A stretch of 64,000 nt of DNA from Pantoea sp. SOD02 (GTDB lineage: Bacteria; Pseudomonadota; Gammaproteobacteria; Enterobacterales; Enterobacteriaceae). Shown one piece after another: positions 24,935-37,867 of this stretch. The stretch spans positions 3,100,001 through 3,164,000 of the forward strand of contig NZ_CP102604.1 in NCBI RefSeq assembly GCF_024707505.1. The letters are read 5' to 3'. The position numbers and the translations under genes were made by a program. A model generated the notes under the pieces. It saw only the letters and a program-made list of their open reading frames with translations. It was not told where the DNA came from and made no database searches. Every line of letters starts with the position of its first letter. Position 1 is the stretch's first letter.

Positions 24935-25757
24935 TCTGTTAATTGATGTACAAGGCCTGACGATTCGCAGCGATGATGCGCTGCTGGTCGATAACATCGG
25001 CTTTCAAATTGGCCGCGAACGCGTGGCGCTGGTGGGTGAATCCGGTTCCGGTAAATCGCTCACCGCGCGCACGCTGATGGGCTTGCTGTCGCCTTCGCTG
25101 CATTTGCAGGCCGAGCGTTTGCAGATTGTTGGCACCGATGCGCTGAGCCTGCGCGAACGCGACTGGATCCAGCTGCGCGGTAGCAAAGTGGCGATGGTGA
25201 TGCAGGATCCGAAATATGCGCTTAATCCCACGCGCACTATTGGCTGGCAGGTGGAAGAACCGCTGGTGCTGCACCACAAACTGAGCCGCGCCGAGCGTAA
25301 AGAGAAAGTGTGCGAGATGCTGGATGCGGTTGGCTTGCCCGATCCGGGTCAGCTGATGAAGCGCTATCCGCATCAACTCTCTGGCGGCATGGGTCAACGA
25401 GTGATGCTGGCGATCGCCCTGATCACCGATCCTGTATTACTGATCGCCGATGAACCGACCTCAGCGCTCGATCACGCAATGCGCGATCAGGTGCTGGCGC
25501 TGATTCGTCGTCTGGTGGAGCAGCGCAACATGGGTTTGCTGCTGATCAGCCACGATCTGCAGCAGGTTTCCGAACACTGCGAGCGCGTGATGGTGATGTA
25601 TCAGGGCCGCGTGCTGGATACCTTGCCGGCGTCCGAGCTCTCCAACGCCAGCCATCCTTATACCAGCACGTTGTGGGCCTGTCGTCCGAGTAAAGCCACG
25701 CACGGCGAGCGCTTGCCGGTGCTGGATCGCGCAGCGCTGGAGAAGAATTATGATTGA
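24924..25757 (+). CDS. Peptide-type ABC transporter ATP-binding protein (DppD-like)
   Basis: The 277-residue ATPase has Walker A GESGSGKS, the signature LSGGMGQRV (with M in place of the usual Q/R), Walker [13 protein letters not shown] and switch HD. Its Q-loop is VMQDPKYALNP, typical of the D subunit. The start is taken at MPNDLL (24924), overlapping the permease stop, rather than at an ATG 30 bases upstream inside that gene. Confidence 0.9.
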   Translation: MPNDLLIDVQGLTIRSDDALLVDNIGFQIGRERVALVGESGSGKSLTARTLMGLLSPSLHLQAERLQIVGTDALSLRERDWIQLRGSKVAMVMQDPKYALNPTRTIGWQVEEPLVLHHKLSRAERKEKVCEMLDAVGLPDPGQLMKRYPHQLSGGMGQRVMLAIALITDPVLLIADEPTSALDHAMRDQVLALIRRLVEQRNMGLLLISHDLQQVSEHCERVMVMYQGRVLDTLPASELSNASHPYTSTLWACRPSKATHGERLPVLDRAALEKNYD

Positions 25758-26442
25758 GTTATCGAACCTCAGCGTTTCACACAAGCAAGGTTACGAGTTA
25801 CGCACCGTGGTGCACGATGTGTCGCTGCAGGTCGCGGCCGGTGAGTGTTTTGGTCTGGTTGGCCCGTCCGGCTGCGGCAAGTCGTCGCTGCTGTGGGTGC
25901 TGGCGGGATTGAATCCGCACTGGAGCGGCAGCATGTCGCTGGCGGGCACCGCCGTGCAGCCCGGCAAAGCCTTCACCGGCCAGTTGCGTCGCGATGTGCA
26001 GATGGTGTTTCAGGATCCCTACGCTTCACTGCATCCGCGTCATCGCCTGCGTCGCACGCTGGCGGAACCGCTGAAAATGCTCAAGCGTGATAATATCGAT
26101 GACCGCATTAATGCCGGCTTCCGCCATGTCGGGCTGGATCCAGCGCTGGCAGATCGCTATCCGCATCAGCTTTCAGGTGGTCAGCGCCAGCGCGTGGCAA
26201 TTGTGCGCGCCCTGCTGCTGGAACCAAAGATCCTGCTGCTGGATGAGCCGACCTCGGCGCTGGACATGTCGGTGCAAGCCGAGATCCTCAACCTGCTCAA
26301 CGATCTGAAGCAGAAAGATGGGTTAACCATGGTGCTGGTCAGCCACGATCCGGATGTGATCGATCACATGTGCGATCGCGCGGCGCGCATGGCGCAGGGC
26401 CGCAGCGTGGAACAACATTCAACAACAAGGAACACCGTATGA
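25750..26442 (+). CDS. Peptide-type ABC transporter ATP-binding protein (DppF-like)
   Basis: The 230-residue second ATPase has Walker [10 protein letters not shown], signature LSGGQRQRV, Walker [21 protein letters not shown] and switch SHD. It overlaps the previous gene by eight bases and its stop overlaps the speG start. It is shorter than E. coli DppF (about 330) because it lacks the C-terminal oligopeptide-transporter extension. Confidence 0.9.
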   Translation: MIELSNLSVSHKQGYELRTVVHDVSLQVAAGECFGLVGPSGCGKSSLLWVLAGLNPHWSGSMSLAGTAVQPGKAFTGQLRRDVQMVFQDPYASLHPRHRLRRTLAEPLKMLKRDNIDDRINAGFRHVGLDPALADRYPHQLSGGQRQRVAIVRALLLEPKILLLDEPTSALDMSVQAEILNLLNDLKQKDGLTMVLVSHDPDVIDHMCDRAARMAQGRSVEQHSTTRNTV

Positions 26443-26984
26443 CGGTTAAGTTACGTCCGCTGGAGCGGGAAGATTTACGCTTTGTGCATCAACTCGATAA
26501 CAACGCCAGCGTGATGCGCTACTGGTTTGAGGAGCCGTACGAAGCCTTCGTCGAGCTTTCTGACCTGTATGACAAACACATCCACGATCAAACCGAGCGT
26601 CGCTTTGTGGTCGAGCATGATGGGCACAAAGCCGGCTTGGTGGAGTTGGTCGAGATTAATCACGTGCATCGCCGCGCTGAGTTTCAGATCATTATCGATC
26701 CCTCACATCAGGGCAAAGGCTTAGCCACGAAAGCGGCAAAGTTAGCGATGGATTACGGCTTTTCGGTGCTGAATCTCTACAAACTCTATCTGATTGTCGA
26801 TGAAGAGAATAAGAAGGCGGTGCATATCTACACCAAGCTGGGTTTTGAGGTGGAAGGCGTACTGAAGCACGAATTTTTCATCAACGGCGAATACCGCAAC
26901 ACCATCCGCATGTGCATCTTCCAGCAGCAACATCTGGCGCAGCATAAAAGCGCCAATGCGATGGTGAAGCCCACCGCGCAGTAA
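26439..26984 (+). CDS. speG: Spermidine N1-acetyltransferase
   Basis: The 181-residue protein is a GNAT enzyme nearly identical in pattern to E. coli Spe[41 protein letters not shown], acetyl-CoA loop [19 protein letters not shown] and the C-terminal KPTAQ. It acetylates spermidine and spermine to prevent polyamine toxicity. The ATG at 26439 overlaps the TGA of the ABC ATPase gene (ATGA) and follows AAGGAA, so it is the sixth cistron of a transporter operon. In E. coli speG is not linked to such a transporter. Confidence 0.95.
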   Translation: MTVKLRPLEREDLRFVHQLDNNASVMRYWFEEPYEAFVELSDLYDKHIHDQTERRFVVEHDGHKAGLVELVEINHVHRRAEFQIIIDPSHQGKGLATKAAKLAMDYGFSVLNLYKLYLIVDEENKKAVHIYTKLGFEVEGVLKHEFFINGEYRNTIRMCIFQQQHLAQHKSANAMVKPTAQ

Positions 26985-27011
26985 ACGTTGTCTATGCATT
27001 CATGTGCACCA

Positions 27012-27079
27012 GGTCGCCATAAATGGCGACCCTACAGCTGTTTGCCGAGGTTTTCGTAGGGTGCGCATTCATGCGCACC
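27012..27079. repeat. Two REP-like palindromes between speG and the lipoprotein gene
   Basis: GGTCGCCAT-AA-ATGGCGACC with trailing CTAC (27012-27035), then GTAGGGTGCGCAT-TC-ATGCGCACC (27056-27079). The second is a variant in which the GTCGCC arm is replaced by GTGCGC. A third, related stem ATTACGCC/GGCGGCGTAAT lies at 27115-27139 across the end of the next gene. Confidence 0.8.
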
Positions 27080-27138
27080 TTCATACATAAGCATTTATTG
27101 CTCAAGTGAGCGGCATTACGCCATAAATGGCGGCGTAA

Positions 27139-27558
27139 TTATCCGCGCGCGCCTACGACGTTCAGCTTCGGCTGCGGATGTTCAGGTTTGAGATCGTACA
27201 TACCGCCATAAAAGGGATCGACCAGCAGCCAGCCGGGGAAGCCCAACAGCGGAATATTGCCCAGCAAATACCACAGATTAGCATTGGCCTCGATCGGCAA
27301 GGTTAGCGGCACGTAGCCCGGACTCTCCAGCATCACCTGATAGTGCTTCTTACCAAAATAATTCCCGGTCGATTTCGCCAGCTCAACGGTTTGCGGCGTA
27401 TAACCCTGTGCCACCGCGCGGCCGGTCTCATCCTGCACGGTGAAACGCGCGCCTTGTGGCAAGGAGTCGATTTTTACCGGTTGCGTTTCAGTGCCGACAA
27501 TAGTGGCGCAGCCGCTCAGCAGCAGCGCACAGGCAGGAAAAAGAGGTCGCAGGTTCAT
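27139..27558 (-). CDS. Putative outer-membrane or periplasmic lipoprotein
   Basis: The 139-residue protein begins with a lipoprotein signal (MNLRPLFPACALLLSGC, lipobox L-S-G-C, lipidation at C17). The next part, KIDSLPQGARFTVQDETGRA and GYTPQTVEL, resembles a PEGA-like carbohydrate- or surface-associated beta domain. It is followed by a hydrophobic segment LWYLLGNIPLLGFPGWLLVD that could be a membrane anchor. The specific function is unknown. It is a single-gene unit flanked by REP-like palindromes. Confidence 0.7.
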   Translation of the reverse strand: MNLRPLFPACALLLSGCATIVGTETQPVKIDSLPQGARFTVQDETGRAVAQGYTPQTVELAKSTGNYFGKKHYQVMLESPGYVPLTLPIEANANLWYLLGNIPLLGFPGWLLVDPFYGGMYDLKPEHPQPKLNVVGARG

Positions 27559-27642
27559 AGCAGGTCCGCTTTAGCATCAGATAGGACAGTGTAAACTGCC
27601 CTTCTGTGCTTAATCGCGCTATCACTGATGATTTTCTGCGCT

Positions 27643-28578
27643 TTATTGCGGTTGACAACAAGCAGCAATCGCCGCGATATCCTGCGGCGTGGTGCGGCAG
27701 CAGCCGCCAATTAGACGTGCGCCAGCCTGCTGCCATTCGGCGAACTTGTCGTGCAGCGTGCAACCCGATGGCGCCGAATGCCAGGTTTTGCTGCTGGCGT
27801 CGTACTGCTCGCCGGAGTTCGGATAGACCAGCAGCGGTTTGTCACACAGCGCCTGTAAGCTGCGCAGAGCGGGCGTCACGCTCTCCAGCGCCACGCAGTT
27901 GATGCCAATCGCCACCACTTGCGGTGCCGCATTTACCAGCTCCGCCACTTTGCTCAGCGGCGTACCGTCGCTGATGTGTTCGGCATCGCGCAGGGTAAAG
28001 GAGAACCATGCGCTGCTGGCAGGGAATTCGGCCAGTAAACTCACCAGCGCCTGCGCTTCAGCGAAGGACGGCAGCGTTTCGCAGGCCAGCAGATCGACGC
28101 CCGCTTCTAGCAACGCCTTCACGCGCGGACGGTGGAACGCTTTCATCTCCTCTTCCGGCAGCGCGTAATCACCACGATACTCCGCGCCATTGGCCAAAAA
28201 CGCGCCATATGGCCCGACGGATCCGGCCACCAGCAATGGCGCGGTGCTGCCCGAGGATGCGCGATAGTCGTCTCGCGCGCGCTGTGCCAGCTGTACGCTC
28301 TGGGTGATCAGTGCCAGCGCCTGCGCTTCATCTAATCCGCGCGCAGCAAAACCCTGCGGCGTGGCCTGATAGCTGGCGGTGATCGCCACATGCGCGCCAG
28401 CGGCAAAGTAATCGTGATGCACCTGATAAATCAGCTCAGGATTTTCTACCAGCACTTTGGCCGACCACAACGCATCGGCCAGATTGCAGCCGCGCGCTTC
28501 CAGCTCGGTCGCCAGCGCACCATCGAGAATCAGCGTGTCAGTTTGGGTTAGTGCCTGCGCGATGGGATTACGCGACAT
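27643..28578 (-). CDS. mmuM: Homocysteine S-methyltransferase
   Basis: The 311-residue enzyme transfers a methyl group from S-methylmethionine (or SAM) to homocysteine, forming methionine. Key zinc-binding cysteines are visible in GINCVALE (near 230) and in [11 protein letters not shown] near the C-terminus; [14 protein letters not shown] opens the barrel. The start at 28578 is chosen because GAGGAG lies just upstream. It overlaps the end of mmuP by 11 bases, so the two are translationally coupled and form the S-methylmethionine salvage operon. Confidence 0.93.
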   Translation of the reverse strand: MSRNPIAQALTQTDTLILDGALATELEARGCNLADALWSAKVLVENPELIYQVHHDYFAAGAHVAITASYQATPQGFAARGLDEAQALALITQSVQLAQRARDDYRASSGSTAPLLVAGSVGPYGAFLANGAEYRGDYALPEEEMKAFHRPRVKALLEAGVDLLACETLPSFAEAQALVSLLAEFPASSAWFSFTLRDAEHISDGTPLSKVAELVNAAPQVVAIGINCVALESVTPALRSLQALCDKPLLVYPNSGEQYDASSKTWHSAPSGCTLHDKFAEWQQAGARLIGGCCRTTPQDIAAIAACCQPQ

Positions 28579-29986
28579 CGTTGGCCTCCTCAGCCTTAAG
28601 GGATGACTTGCGTCGTTGCGTGACATGGTATGCGGCATAACAGAACAGCACAAACGGAATGCCGCACCACAGCGCAATGCGCTGCGACGGATCGAACGCC
28701 AGTCCGACGCACGCCAGCAGGCAAAGCAGGAAACCCAGAATCGGCGTCAACGGATAGAGCGGCGCGCGATACGCCAGCTGTTGCAAGCTGCCGCCCGCCT
28801 GCAGATGGCGACGACGGAACACATAGTGCGAGGCGCAGATGCTGAGCCACACCGCCACCACAGCAAAACCGGAAATCGCCGACAGCGCCACAAACACCGT
28901 GTCCGGCGCAATCACGCTGGAGAACAGCGCCAGCAGGCCGCCAATCATGCTTACGGTCAGCGCCAGCACCGGAATGCCGCGACGATTAACGCGCGCAAAA
29001 CAGCGCGGCAGCGTCTTCTCATTGGCCAGCGACCACAACATGCGGCCAGAAGCGTACAGGCCGGAGTTGGCGGCGGAGAGGATGGCGGTAAGGATCACGA
29101 AGTTGAAGATATCCGCCGCATACGGGATGCCGATCTTTTCAAATACCAGCACAAACGGGCTTTTGACGATCCCAGCCTGATCCATCGGGATCAGCGCCGC
29201 CAGCACGAATACCGTACCGATAAAGAAGATGATCAACCGTGCCACGGTGGTGCGGATCGCCAGCGGCAGCGCTTTTTGCGGCTGCTCAGTTTCACCGGCG
29301 GCGATACCAATCAATTCCGTGCCCGAGAAAGCGAAGTTGACCGCCACCATGGTCATCAGAATCGGCAGCGTGCCGTGTGGTAGCCAGCCGGAAGCGGTGA
29401 GATTGTGCAATCCCGGCGCGGCGCTGCCGTCTTTCATCGGGATAAAACCAAAGATCGCGCCTGCGCCGAGAATGATAAAGGCGATGATGGTGATCACTTT
29501 GATGATGGAGAACCAGAATTCACCTTCGGCAAAGAAGCGCGTTGAGACGATATTCAGCAGATAAATAGCGATGCAGAACACCAGACACCACGTCCACACC
29601 GGCACGCTCGGGAACCAATACTGCATGCAGAATCCGGCGGCGGTCAGGCTGGAACCCAGTGCCACCGTCCAGGTGAGCCAGTAAAGCCAGGCGACGGTAT
29701 AACCGGTGGCCGGGCTGAGATAGCGTGCGGCATAGACGTGGAACGCGCCGGTTTCCGGCATCGCAACAGCTAATTCGCCGAGACAGACCATCACCAGCCA
29801 CACCACCAGCGCACCAATCAGATAGGCCAGCAAGGTACCGGCTGCGCCGGTGGTGGAGATGATGTAGCCGGTATTGAAGAACAGTCCGGTTCCGATCACA
29901 CCGCCAAGCGACAGCATCACCAGATGCCGTACTTTCATGGTGCGCTTAAAATTTTCCTGCGGAGGCGTATCCTGAGTTTGCATCAT
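28568..29986 (-). CDS. mmuP: S-methylmethionine permease
   Basis: The 472-residue inner-membrane transporter has twelve predicted helices and belongs to the amino-acid/polyamine/organocation family. The N-terminal [20 protein letters not shown] segment and [15 protein letters not shown] are typical of this family and of MmuP. It imports S-methylmethionine for use by the coupled MmuM. A second ATG lies one codon downstream. A MetJ-type operator precedes the gene. Confidence 0.9.
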   Translation of the reverse strand: MMQTQDTPPQENFKRTMKVRHLVMLSLGGVIGTGLFFNTGYIISTTGAAGTLLAYLIGALVVWLVMVCLGELAVAMPETGAFHVYAARYLSPATGYTVAWLYWLTWTVALGSSLTAAGFCMQYWFPSVPVWTWCLVFCIAIYLLNIVSTRFFAEGEFWFSIIKVITIIAFIILGAGAIFGFIPMKDGSAAPGLHNLTASGWLPHGTLPILMTMVAVNFAFSGTELIGIAAGETEQPQKALPLAIRTTVARLIIFFIGTVFVLAALIPMDQAGIVKSPFVLVFEKIGIPYAADIFNFVILTAILSAANSGLYASGRMLWSLANEKTLPRCFARVNRRGIPVLALTVSMIGGLLALFSSVIAPDTVFVALSAISGFAVVAVWLSICASHYVFRRRHLQAGGSLQQLAYRAPLYPLTPILGFLLCLLACVGLAFDPSQRIALWCGIPFVLFCYAAYHVTQRRKSSLKAEEANDVA

Positions 29987-29990
29987 ATTT

Positions 29991-30014
29991 ATCCGTATGG
30001 ACGTCTGAACATCT
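29991..30014 (-). promoter_or_regulatory. Probable MetJ operator of mmuPM
   Basis: On the minus strand three tandem octamers read AGATGTTC, AGACGTCC and ATACGGAT, compared with the met-box AGACGTCT (5/8, 7/8 and 5/8 matches). Tandem imperfect boxes with one good core are typical of MetJ sites, and mmuPM belongs to the methionine regulon. Confidence 0.65.
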
Positions 30015-30115
30015 ATATGGACACAGGGTTATACGCGTCAGCGTGCGGATTTGCAACGGGGCAGAAGGTAAGGATTAAGTGAGGATTTGCGGCCCCGCGT
30101 TGACGGGGCGCAAGA

Positions 30116-30454
30116 TCAGGCGCCGAATACGCCTTGCAGATAACGCTCAAGCGCAACGCGCGAGCTGAAGCCGTGCGGAATACCGTAATGCTCCTGCGAA
30201 TCGCCCATTAAATAGAGTGGGAATTGTGTGTAGTGATCGCAGGTTTTCATCTCTGAGGCCGGTTCAGCAAAGCTCTGGCTTTTCTCTTTCAGCGTCGGGT
30301 GAATGATTAAGGCGGTCCGTCCCATACGCGCTTCGCGATTGACGTACACATAGTTATCGCCGCGACGATAACCGTAAATTTTTGGCGTTTGGGTATCCAT
30401 TTCGAAGCCCACTTTCTCAAGTACGCGCGCTACCTCATCTGGTCGTAAATACAT
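30116..30454 (-). CDS. ygaC: DUF2002 protein YgaC
   Basis: The 112-residue cytosolic protein matches E. coli YgaC along its length ([59 protein letters not shown]). Function is not established; in relatives it is Fur-repressed. The start at 30454 is preceded by GAGGAG. Divergent from ygaM, as in E. coli. Confidence 0.9.
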   Translation of the reverse strand: MYLRPDEVARVLEKVGFEMDTQTPKIYGYRRGDNYVYVNREARMGRTALIIHPTLKEKSQSFAEPASEMKTCDHYTQFPLYLMGDSQEHYGIPHGFSSRVALERYLQGVFGA

Positions 30455-30604
30455 GCTTGCTCCTCTCTTCTCACAGCCCCGCAACCTTACAGCAGCAGGA
30501 TGGCATGGGCATTCGGAATTTTCCCTAAAGCCTGGCACATCCCTGCGTTTAATCACGCTTCGTCTACACTGAGTATTACGTTTTAAATCAAAGGGAGCTA
30601 AAAA

Positions 30605-30925
30605 ATGTTTAATCGAAGCGCAAAAAACGATGACATTGATATTAATCAGGATGTAAACGAACTGGCCGATTCGCTAGAGGCGTTACTCAAATCTTATGGC
30701 AGTGAAGCTAAAGATGAGGTTGATAGCGCACGCAGCCAGGCGCAGGCGCTGCTGAAGCAGACGCGTGCCAAATTGAGCGGCGGACAGAGTCGCGTATCGC
30801 AAGCGGCGCGTGACGCCGGTACTCAGGTTGATGCCTATGTACACGACAAGCCGTGGCACGGCGTCGGCGTGGGTGCGGCAATCGGTTTAGTGCTAGGTGC
30901 GCTGCTGGTGTCTTCACGCCGATAA
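30605..30925 (+). CDS. ygaM: ElaB/YgaM/YqjD-family membrane-anchored protein
   Basis: The 106-residue protein has a helical charged body with many Ala, Gln and Lys residues (about 15-75) and a single C-terminal membrane helix ([18 protein letters not shown], then RR). This is the DUF883 layout. YqjD and ElaB anchor ribosomes at the membrane in stationary phase; YgaM probably does something related. A terminator follows. Confidence 0.88.
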   Translation: MFNRSAKNDDIDINQDVNELADSLEALLKSYGSEAKDEVDSARSQAQALLKQTRAKLSGGQSRVSQAARDAGTQVDAYVHDKPWHGVGVGAAIGLVLGALLVSSRR

Positions 30926-30945
30926 GCCTGTAAGTAGACTCAATA

Positions 30946-30970
30946 AGCCTCGCTGATGCGGGGCTTTTTT
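30946..30970 (+). terminator. Terminator after ygaM
   Basis: AGCCTCGC-TGAT-GCGGGGCT (one G-U pair) followed by six T residues. Confidence 0.88.
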
Positions 30971-30995
30971 GTGGGCGCGAGATAGTACGCGCTTT

Positions 30996-31019
30996 CCCTC
31001 TCCCGCAAGTGGGAGAGGG
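30996..31019. repeat. Dispersed palindrome CCCTCTCCC/GGGAGAGGG
   Basis: CCCTCTCCC, loop GCAAGT, GGGAGAGGG, followed by CTGGGATGAGG. This GC-rich intergenic palindrome with a TGAGG tail is widespread in enterobacteria. Only one copy is visible here. Confidence 0.6.
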
Positions 31020-31148
31020 CTGGGATGAGGTCCAGATCGCACAAAATCCAACCAACCTTCCCACCTCATTCCCTTTACAAAAAATTTTTCCGGCCTGGAA
31101 GGCGCATGATCTCTGGGCTTAGCGATTATCCGAAGATCAAAATAACAA

Positions 31149-31196
31149 AACCCTATATCTGGTGGGCTTGACCCTTTTAATCACTACATCTAGTAT
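31149..31196 (+). promoter_or_regulatory. Two NrdR boxes upstream of nrdHIEF
   Basis: The sites aaccctatatctggtg (31149-31164) and tcactacatctagtat (31181-31196) resemble the NrdR consensus acaCtATATaTtgtgt. They start 32 bp apart, three helical turns, as is usual for cooperative NrdR repression of ribonucleotide reductase operons. Confidence 0.7.
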
Positions 31197-31303
31197 TCAA
31201 CCCATCAACCAGCTACCAAATGTCGTCAAGGACGAAGTTCGATGCAAACAGGAATTTGCTTCGTATCTCGCAATCTGACCGCAATCAAAGGGAAATACGA
31301 ATC

Positions 31304-31546
31304 ATGCGCATTATTATTTACACCAAAGACAACTGTGTCCAGTGCAATGCGACAAAAAATGCCATGGACCGCAAAGGTATCGACTATCAGCTGATCAACC
31401 TTGATACCCAACCAGAAGCCATCGACAACCTCAAATCTCTCGGCTATCGCCAGGTGCCGGTGGTGATGACGCAAGACGATCACTGGAGTGGCTTCCGTCC
31501 CGACAAAATTGCCAGCCTGCGCCAGCTCGCGGCCGTCGGGGGATAA
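31304..31546 (+). CDS. nrdH: Glutaredoxin-like protein NrdH
   Basis: The 80-residue thioredoxin-fold protein has the NrdH active site C11-V-Q-C14 and the W-S-G-F-R-P-D signature near residues 61-67. It supplies electrons to the class Ib ribonucleotide reductase. The start at 31304 fits the family length; an upstream in-frame ATG at 31220 would add 28 unrelated residues. Confidence 0.95.
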   Translation: MRIIIYTKDNCVQCNATKNAMDRKGIDYQLINLDTQPEAIDNLKSLGYRQVPVVMTQDDHWSGFRPDKIASLRQLAAVGG

Positions 31547-31549
31547 GCC

Positions 31550-31932
31550 ATGTTTCCACTGGTCTATTTCTCTAGCCAGTCGGAAAACACGCACCGATTC
31601 ATCACGCGTCTTGGGCTGCCTGCCCGCCGTATTCCGGTTGACGGCACGCAGCGCCTGCATATCGAACAGCCCTACATTTTAGTGGTGCCGAGCTACGGCG
31701 GCGGCAGTTCGCGCGGAGCCGTACCGAGACAAGTGATTCAATTCCTCAATGATGATGCCAACCGACGCGGGATTCGCGGGGTGATTGCTGCCGGTAACCG
31801 CAACTTCGGTGAAGGTTATTGCCTGGCGGGCGACATCATTGCGCAGAAATGTCAGGTTCCCTATCTCTACCGCTTTGAGCTGATGGGAACCCCCGACGAT
31901 ATCGCTAATGTAAAAGCGGGAGTGACCCAATT

Positions 31933-31954
<22 letters not shown>
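31550..31954 (+). CDS. nrdI: Class Ib ribonucleotide reductase flavodoxin NrdI
   Basis: The 134-residue flavodoxin-like protein has [16 protein letters not shown] (FMN phosphate-binding start), [17 protein letters not shown] and the [14 protein letters not shown] motif. NrdI supplies the oxidant that assembles the dimanganese-tyrosyl cofactor of NrdF. It lies three bases after nrdH and overlaps nrdE by 22 bases. Confidence 0.95.
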
Positions 31955-35039
<3,085 letters not shown>

Positions 35040-35050
35040 CATTAAAACCC

Positions 35051-35101
35051 GGTGCGCATTAATGCGCACCTTACATCGTAGGGTCGCCATTGATGGCGAC
35101 C
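35051..35101. repeat. Two REP-like palindromes after nrdF
   Basis: GGTGCGCATTAATGCGCACC (35051-35070), then GTAGGGTCGCCAT-TG-ATGGCGACC (35078-35101). The same two variants form the pair after speG, in opposite order. Confidence 0.85.
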
Positions 35102-35438
35102 TGGATTCCAGGTTTATTTCCATCGCCTCGTCATAATTGACATTTAAATATCCCTAAACCGCCATTCTCTATTTTCCCTCACAACATCTTTTTTCACGCC
35201 ATTGACACCATTTCCGCCATGAAATAGTGATAAACCCCACTCTCCTTCATAAAAAATTAATCTACGCGCATCCCTTGTGAGCACTGGCGATTTTAGCCAT
35301 TGACCGCTGCGTGCGCCACCGAATATCGCCATTCAGGGTTGTCAGATAATTTCACTATGCTAGGGTATAGGGCGCTTAAATTTAATCAGGACCACAACAA
35401 GAAATAGTTAAACATTTAACCGGGAAATTAATTACTGC
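35102..35438 (+). promoter_or_regulatory. Upstream region of the proU operon
   Basis: This 337-bp gap should hold the osmotically controlled proVWX promoter. The AT-rich stretch around 35339-35370 (TTGTCA then TATGCTAGGGTATAG) offers -35/-10-like hexamers, but spacing is not ideal, so exact positions are uncertain. The proU control of relatives also extends into proV and depends on H-NS. Confidence 0.35.
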
Positions 35439-36629
35439 ATGGCAATTAAACTCGAAGTAAAGAATTTATATAAGGTATTTGGGGATAATCCCGAAAAGGC
35501 ATTTAAGCTGATCGATAAAGGCGAAAGCAAAGAGAGTATTCTGGCAAAAACCGGTCTCTCTGTTGGCGTCAAAAATGCCAGTCTGGCCATTGAAGAAGGC
35601 GAGATCTTCGTCATCATGGGGCTTTCAGGTTCAGGTAAGTCCACCATGGTTCGCCTTCTCAATCGTCTGATCGAGCCCACGCGCGGCCAGGTAATCATAG
35701 ACGGTGTCGATATTGCCAAAATATCGGAATCGGAACTGCGTGAAGTACGCAGAAATAAGATCAGCATGGTATTCCAATCCTTCGCATTAATGCCGCACAT
35801 GACGGTGCTAAATAACGCTGCTTTTGGCATGGAATTAGCTGGCATCGCTTTGGCGGAACGTCAGGAAAAAGCGCTGGAAGCATTGCGTCAGGTTGGTCTG
35901 GATAATTACGCTCACTCTTATCCCGATGAACTTTCTGGCGGCATGCGTCAACGCGTTGGATTAGCCCGCGCATTGGCGATTAATCCTGATATTTTATTAA
36001 TGGATGAAGCCTTCTCAGCACTTGATCCGCTGATTCGTACCGAAATGCAGGATGAACTGGTAAAACTGCAGGCGAAACATCAGCGTACCATCGTATTTAT
36101 TTCTCACGACCTCGATGAAGCGATGCGTATTGGCGACCGTATTGCCATTATGCAGGGCGGCGAAGTGGTGCAGGTCGGCACGCCGGATGAAATCCTCAAT
36201 AATCCTGCCAACGATTATGTACGCACCTTCTTCCGCGGCGTCGATATCAGTCACGTGTTTAGCGCCAAAGATATTGCGCGTCGCAGCGCAGGTTCACTCA
36301 TCCGTAAAGCCGCCGGTTTTGGTCCGCGTTCCGCCATCAAGCTGCTGCAGGATGAAGATCGCGAATATGGCTATGTGCTGGAGAAACAGAAGTTTGTTGG
36401 TGTGGTCTCCACCGATTCACTGAAAGCCGCGCTGGCGGCCGGTGAAGGGCTGGATAGCGCGCTGCTCGACACGCCGTTAGCGGTTCCTGCCGATACCTCC
36501 CTGAATGATCTGCTATCGCATGTGGCACAAGCGCCCTGCGCCGTGCCGGTCGTCAGCGAGGAGAATCAGTACGTCGGTATCATTTCGAAAAGCATGCTGT
36601 TGCGTGCTTTAGACCGTGAAGGAGCCTAA
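35439..36629 (+). CDS. proV: Glycine betaine/proline ABC transporter ATP-binding protein
   Basis: The 396-residue ATPase has Walker A GLSGSGKS, signature [10 protein letters not shown], Walker [14 protein letters not shown] and a switch histidine. It ends in two CBS domains (about 285-396) that sense ionic strength in this family. The N-terminal [18 protein letters not shown] extension is typical of ProV. First gene of the osmoprotectant importer proU. Confidence 0.95.
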   Translation: MAIKLEVKNLYKVFGDNPEKAFKLIDKGESKESILAKTGLSVGVKNASLAIEEGEIFVIMGLSGSGKSTMVRLLNRLIEPTRGQVIIDGVDIAKISESELREVRRNKISMVFQSFALMPHMTVLNNAAFGMELAGIALAERQEKALEALRQVGLDNYAHSYPDELSGGMRQRVGLARALAINPDILLMDEAFSALDPLIRTEMQDELVKLQAKHQRTIVFISHDLDEAMRIGDRIAIMQGGEVVQVGTPDEILNNPANDYVRTFFRGVDISHVFSAKDIARRSAGSLIRKAAGFGPRSAIKLLQDEDREYGYVLEKQKFVGVVSTDSLKAALAAGEGLDSALLDTPLAVPADTSLNDLLSHVAQAPCAVPVVSEENQYVGIISKSMLLRALDREGA

Positions 36630-36631
36630 TC

Positions 36632-37804
36632 ATGAGTGAACAAACAGCGAATCCGTGGGAAAGCGCCAGCCAGACCACCCAGCAACCTGCCACAACCGAT
36701 AGTAGCGCCGCTGCCAGCAGCAGCGATCCCTGGGCGAGCGGCGGTGCCGCGCCTGCGGATAATAGCGCCGATGCATGGGGCGATCCGTCAGCCGCCAGCA
36801 GCGGTGGCCACGATGCCGCCAGCAATGCTGCCAGCAGCAGCAGCGACTGGCTGAGCAGCGCGCCCGCTCCCGCGCCAGAACATTTCAACATCATGGATCC
36901 GTTCCATAAAACCTGGATTCCACTCGATAGCTGGGTAACCGAAGGCATCGATTGGGTGGTGAGCCATTTCCGTCCGGTGTTTCAGGGCATTCGCGTGCCG
37001 GTGGATTACATCCTCAGCGCGTTCCAGCAGTTACTGCTCGGCATGCCCGCGCCGGTGGCGATTGTGGTGTTTGCGCTGATCGCCTGGCAGATTGCCAGCC
37101 CGGCGATGGGCATTGCCACGCTGCTCTCGCTGATTGCCATCGGCGCAATTGGTGCCTGGTCGCAGGCGATGGTAACGCTGGCGCTGGTGCTGACCGCCCT
37201 GCTGTTCTGCATCATCATCGGCTTGCCGCTCGGCATCTGGCTGGCGCGCAGTGAACGTGCCGCGCGCATTATTCGTCCGCTGCTGGATGCGATGCAGACC
37301 ACGCCCGCCTTCGTTTATCTGGTGCCGATCGTGATGCTGTTTGGTATCGGCAACGTGCCGGGCGTGGTGGTGACCATTATCTTTGCGCTGCCACCGATTG
37401 TGCGCCTCACCATTCTTGGCATTAAGCAGGTGCCAGCCGATCTGATTGAAGCGAGTGAATCCTTCGGAGCCAGCCCGCGTCAGATGCTGTTCAAAGTGCA
37501 GCTGCCGCTGGCGATGCCGACCATCATGGCTGGCGTAAACCAGACGCTGATGCTGGCGCTGTCGATGGTGGTGATCGCCTCGATGATCGCGGTTGGCGGT
37601 CTCGGTCAGATGGTGCTGCGCGGCATTGGTCGCCTGGATATGGGCCTCGCCACCGTCGGCGGCGTGGGCATCGTGATTCTCGCTATCATCCTCGATCGCT
37701 TGACCCAGTCGATGGGGCGCGACAGCCGCAGCCGTGGCAGCCGCCACTGGTACAGCACTGGCCCGCTCGGTCTGCTGATGCGCCCTTTCAGTAAAAAAGC
37801 CTGA
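36632..37804 (+). CDS. proW: Glycine betaine/proline ABC transporter permease
   Basis: The 390-residue inner-membrane permease has a long, low-complexity Ser/Ala/Asp-rich N-terminal tail (about residues 1-75, longer and more repetitive than in E. coli, 354 residues). Seven helices and the EAA loop ([20 protein letters not shown]) follow. It starts two bases after proV. Confidence 0.93.
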   Translation: MSEQTANPWESASQTTQQPATTDSSAAASSSDPWASGGAAPADNSADAWGDPSAASSGGHDAASNAASSSSDWLSSAPAPAPEHFNIMDPFHKTWIPLDSWVTEGIDWVVSHFRPVFQGIRVPVDYILSAFQQLLLGMPAPVAIVVFALIAWQIASPAMGIATLLSLIAIGAIGAWSQAMVTLALVLTALLFCIIIGLPLGIWLARSERAARIIRPLLDAMQTTPAFVYLVPIVMLFGIGNVPGVVVTIIFALPPIVRLTILGIKQVPADLIEASESFGASPRQMLFKVQLPLAMPTIMAGVNQTLMLALSMVVIASMIAVGGLGQMVLRGIGRLDMGLATVGGVGIVILAIILDRLTQSMGRDSRSRGSRHWYSTGPLGLLMRPFSKKA

Positions 37805-37867
37805 TTTCAATGGGCGGTCCGCTGCGGCCGCCCGTCTCCGACGTAACACGTAAAATAAGGAATGACT

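Noticed and set aside
28616-29383. 255-codon plus-strand frame opposite mmuP
   Set aside because: Antisense to a clear permease gene; the product is a Gln/Arg/His-rich stretch typical of shadow frames.
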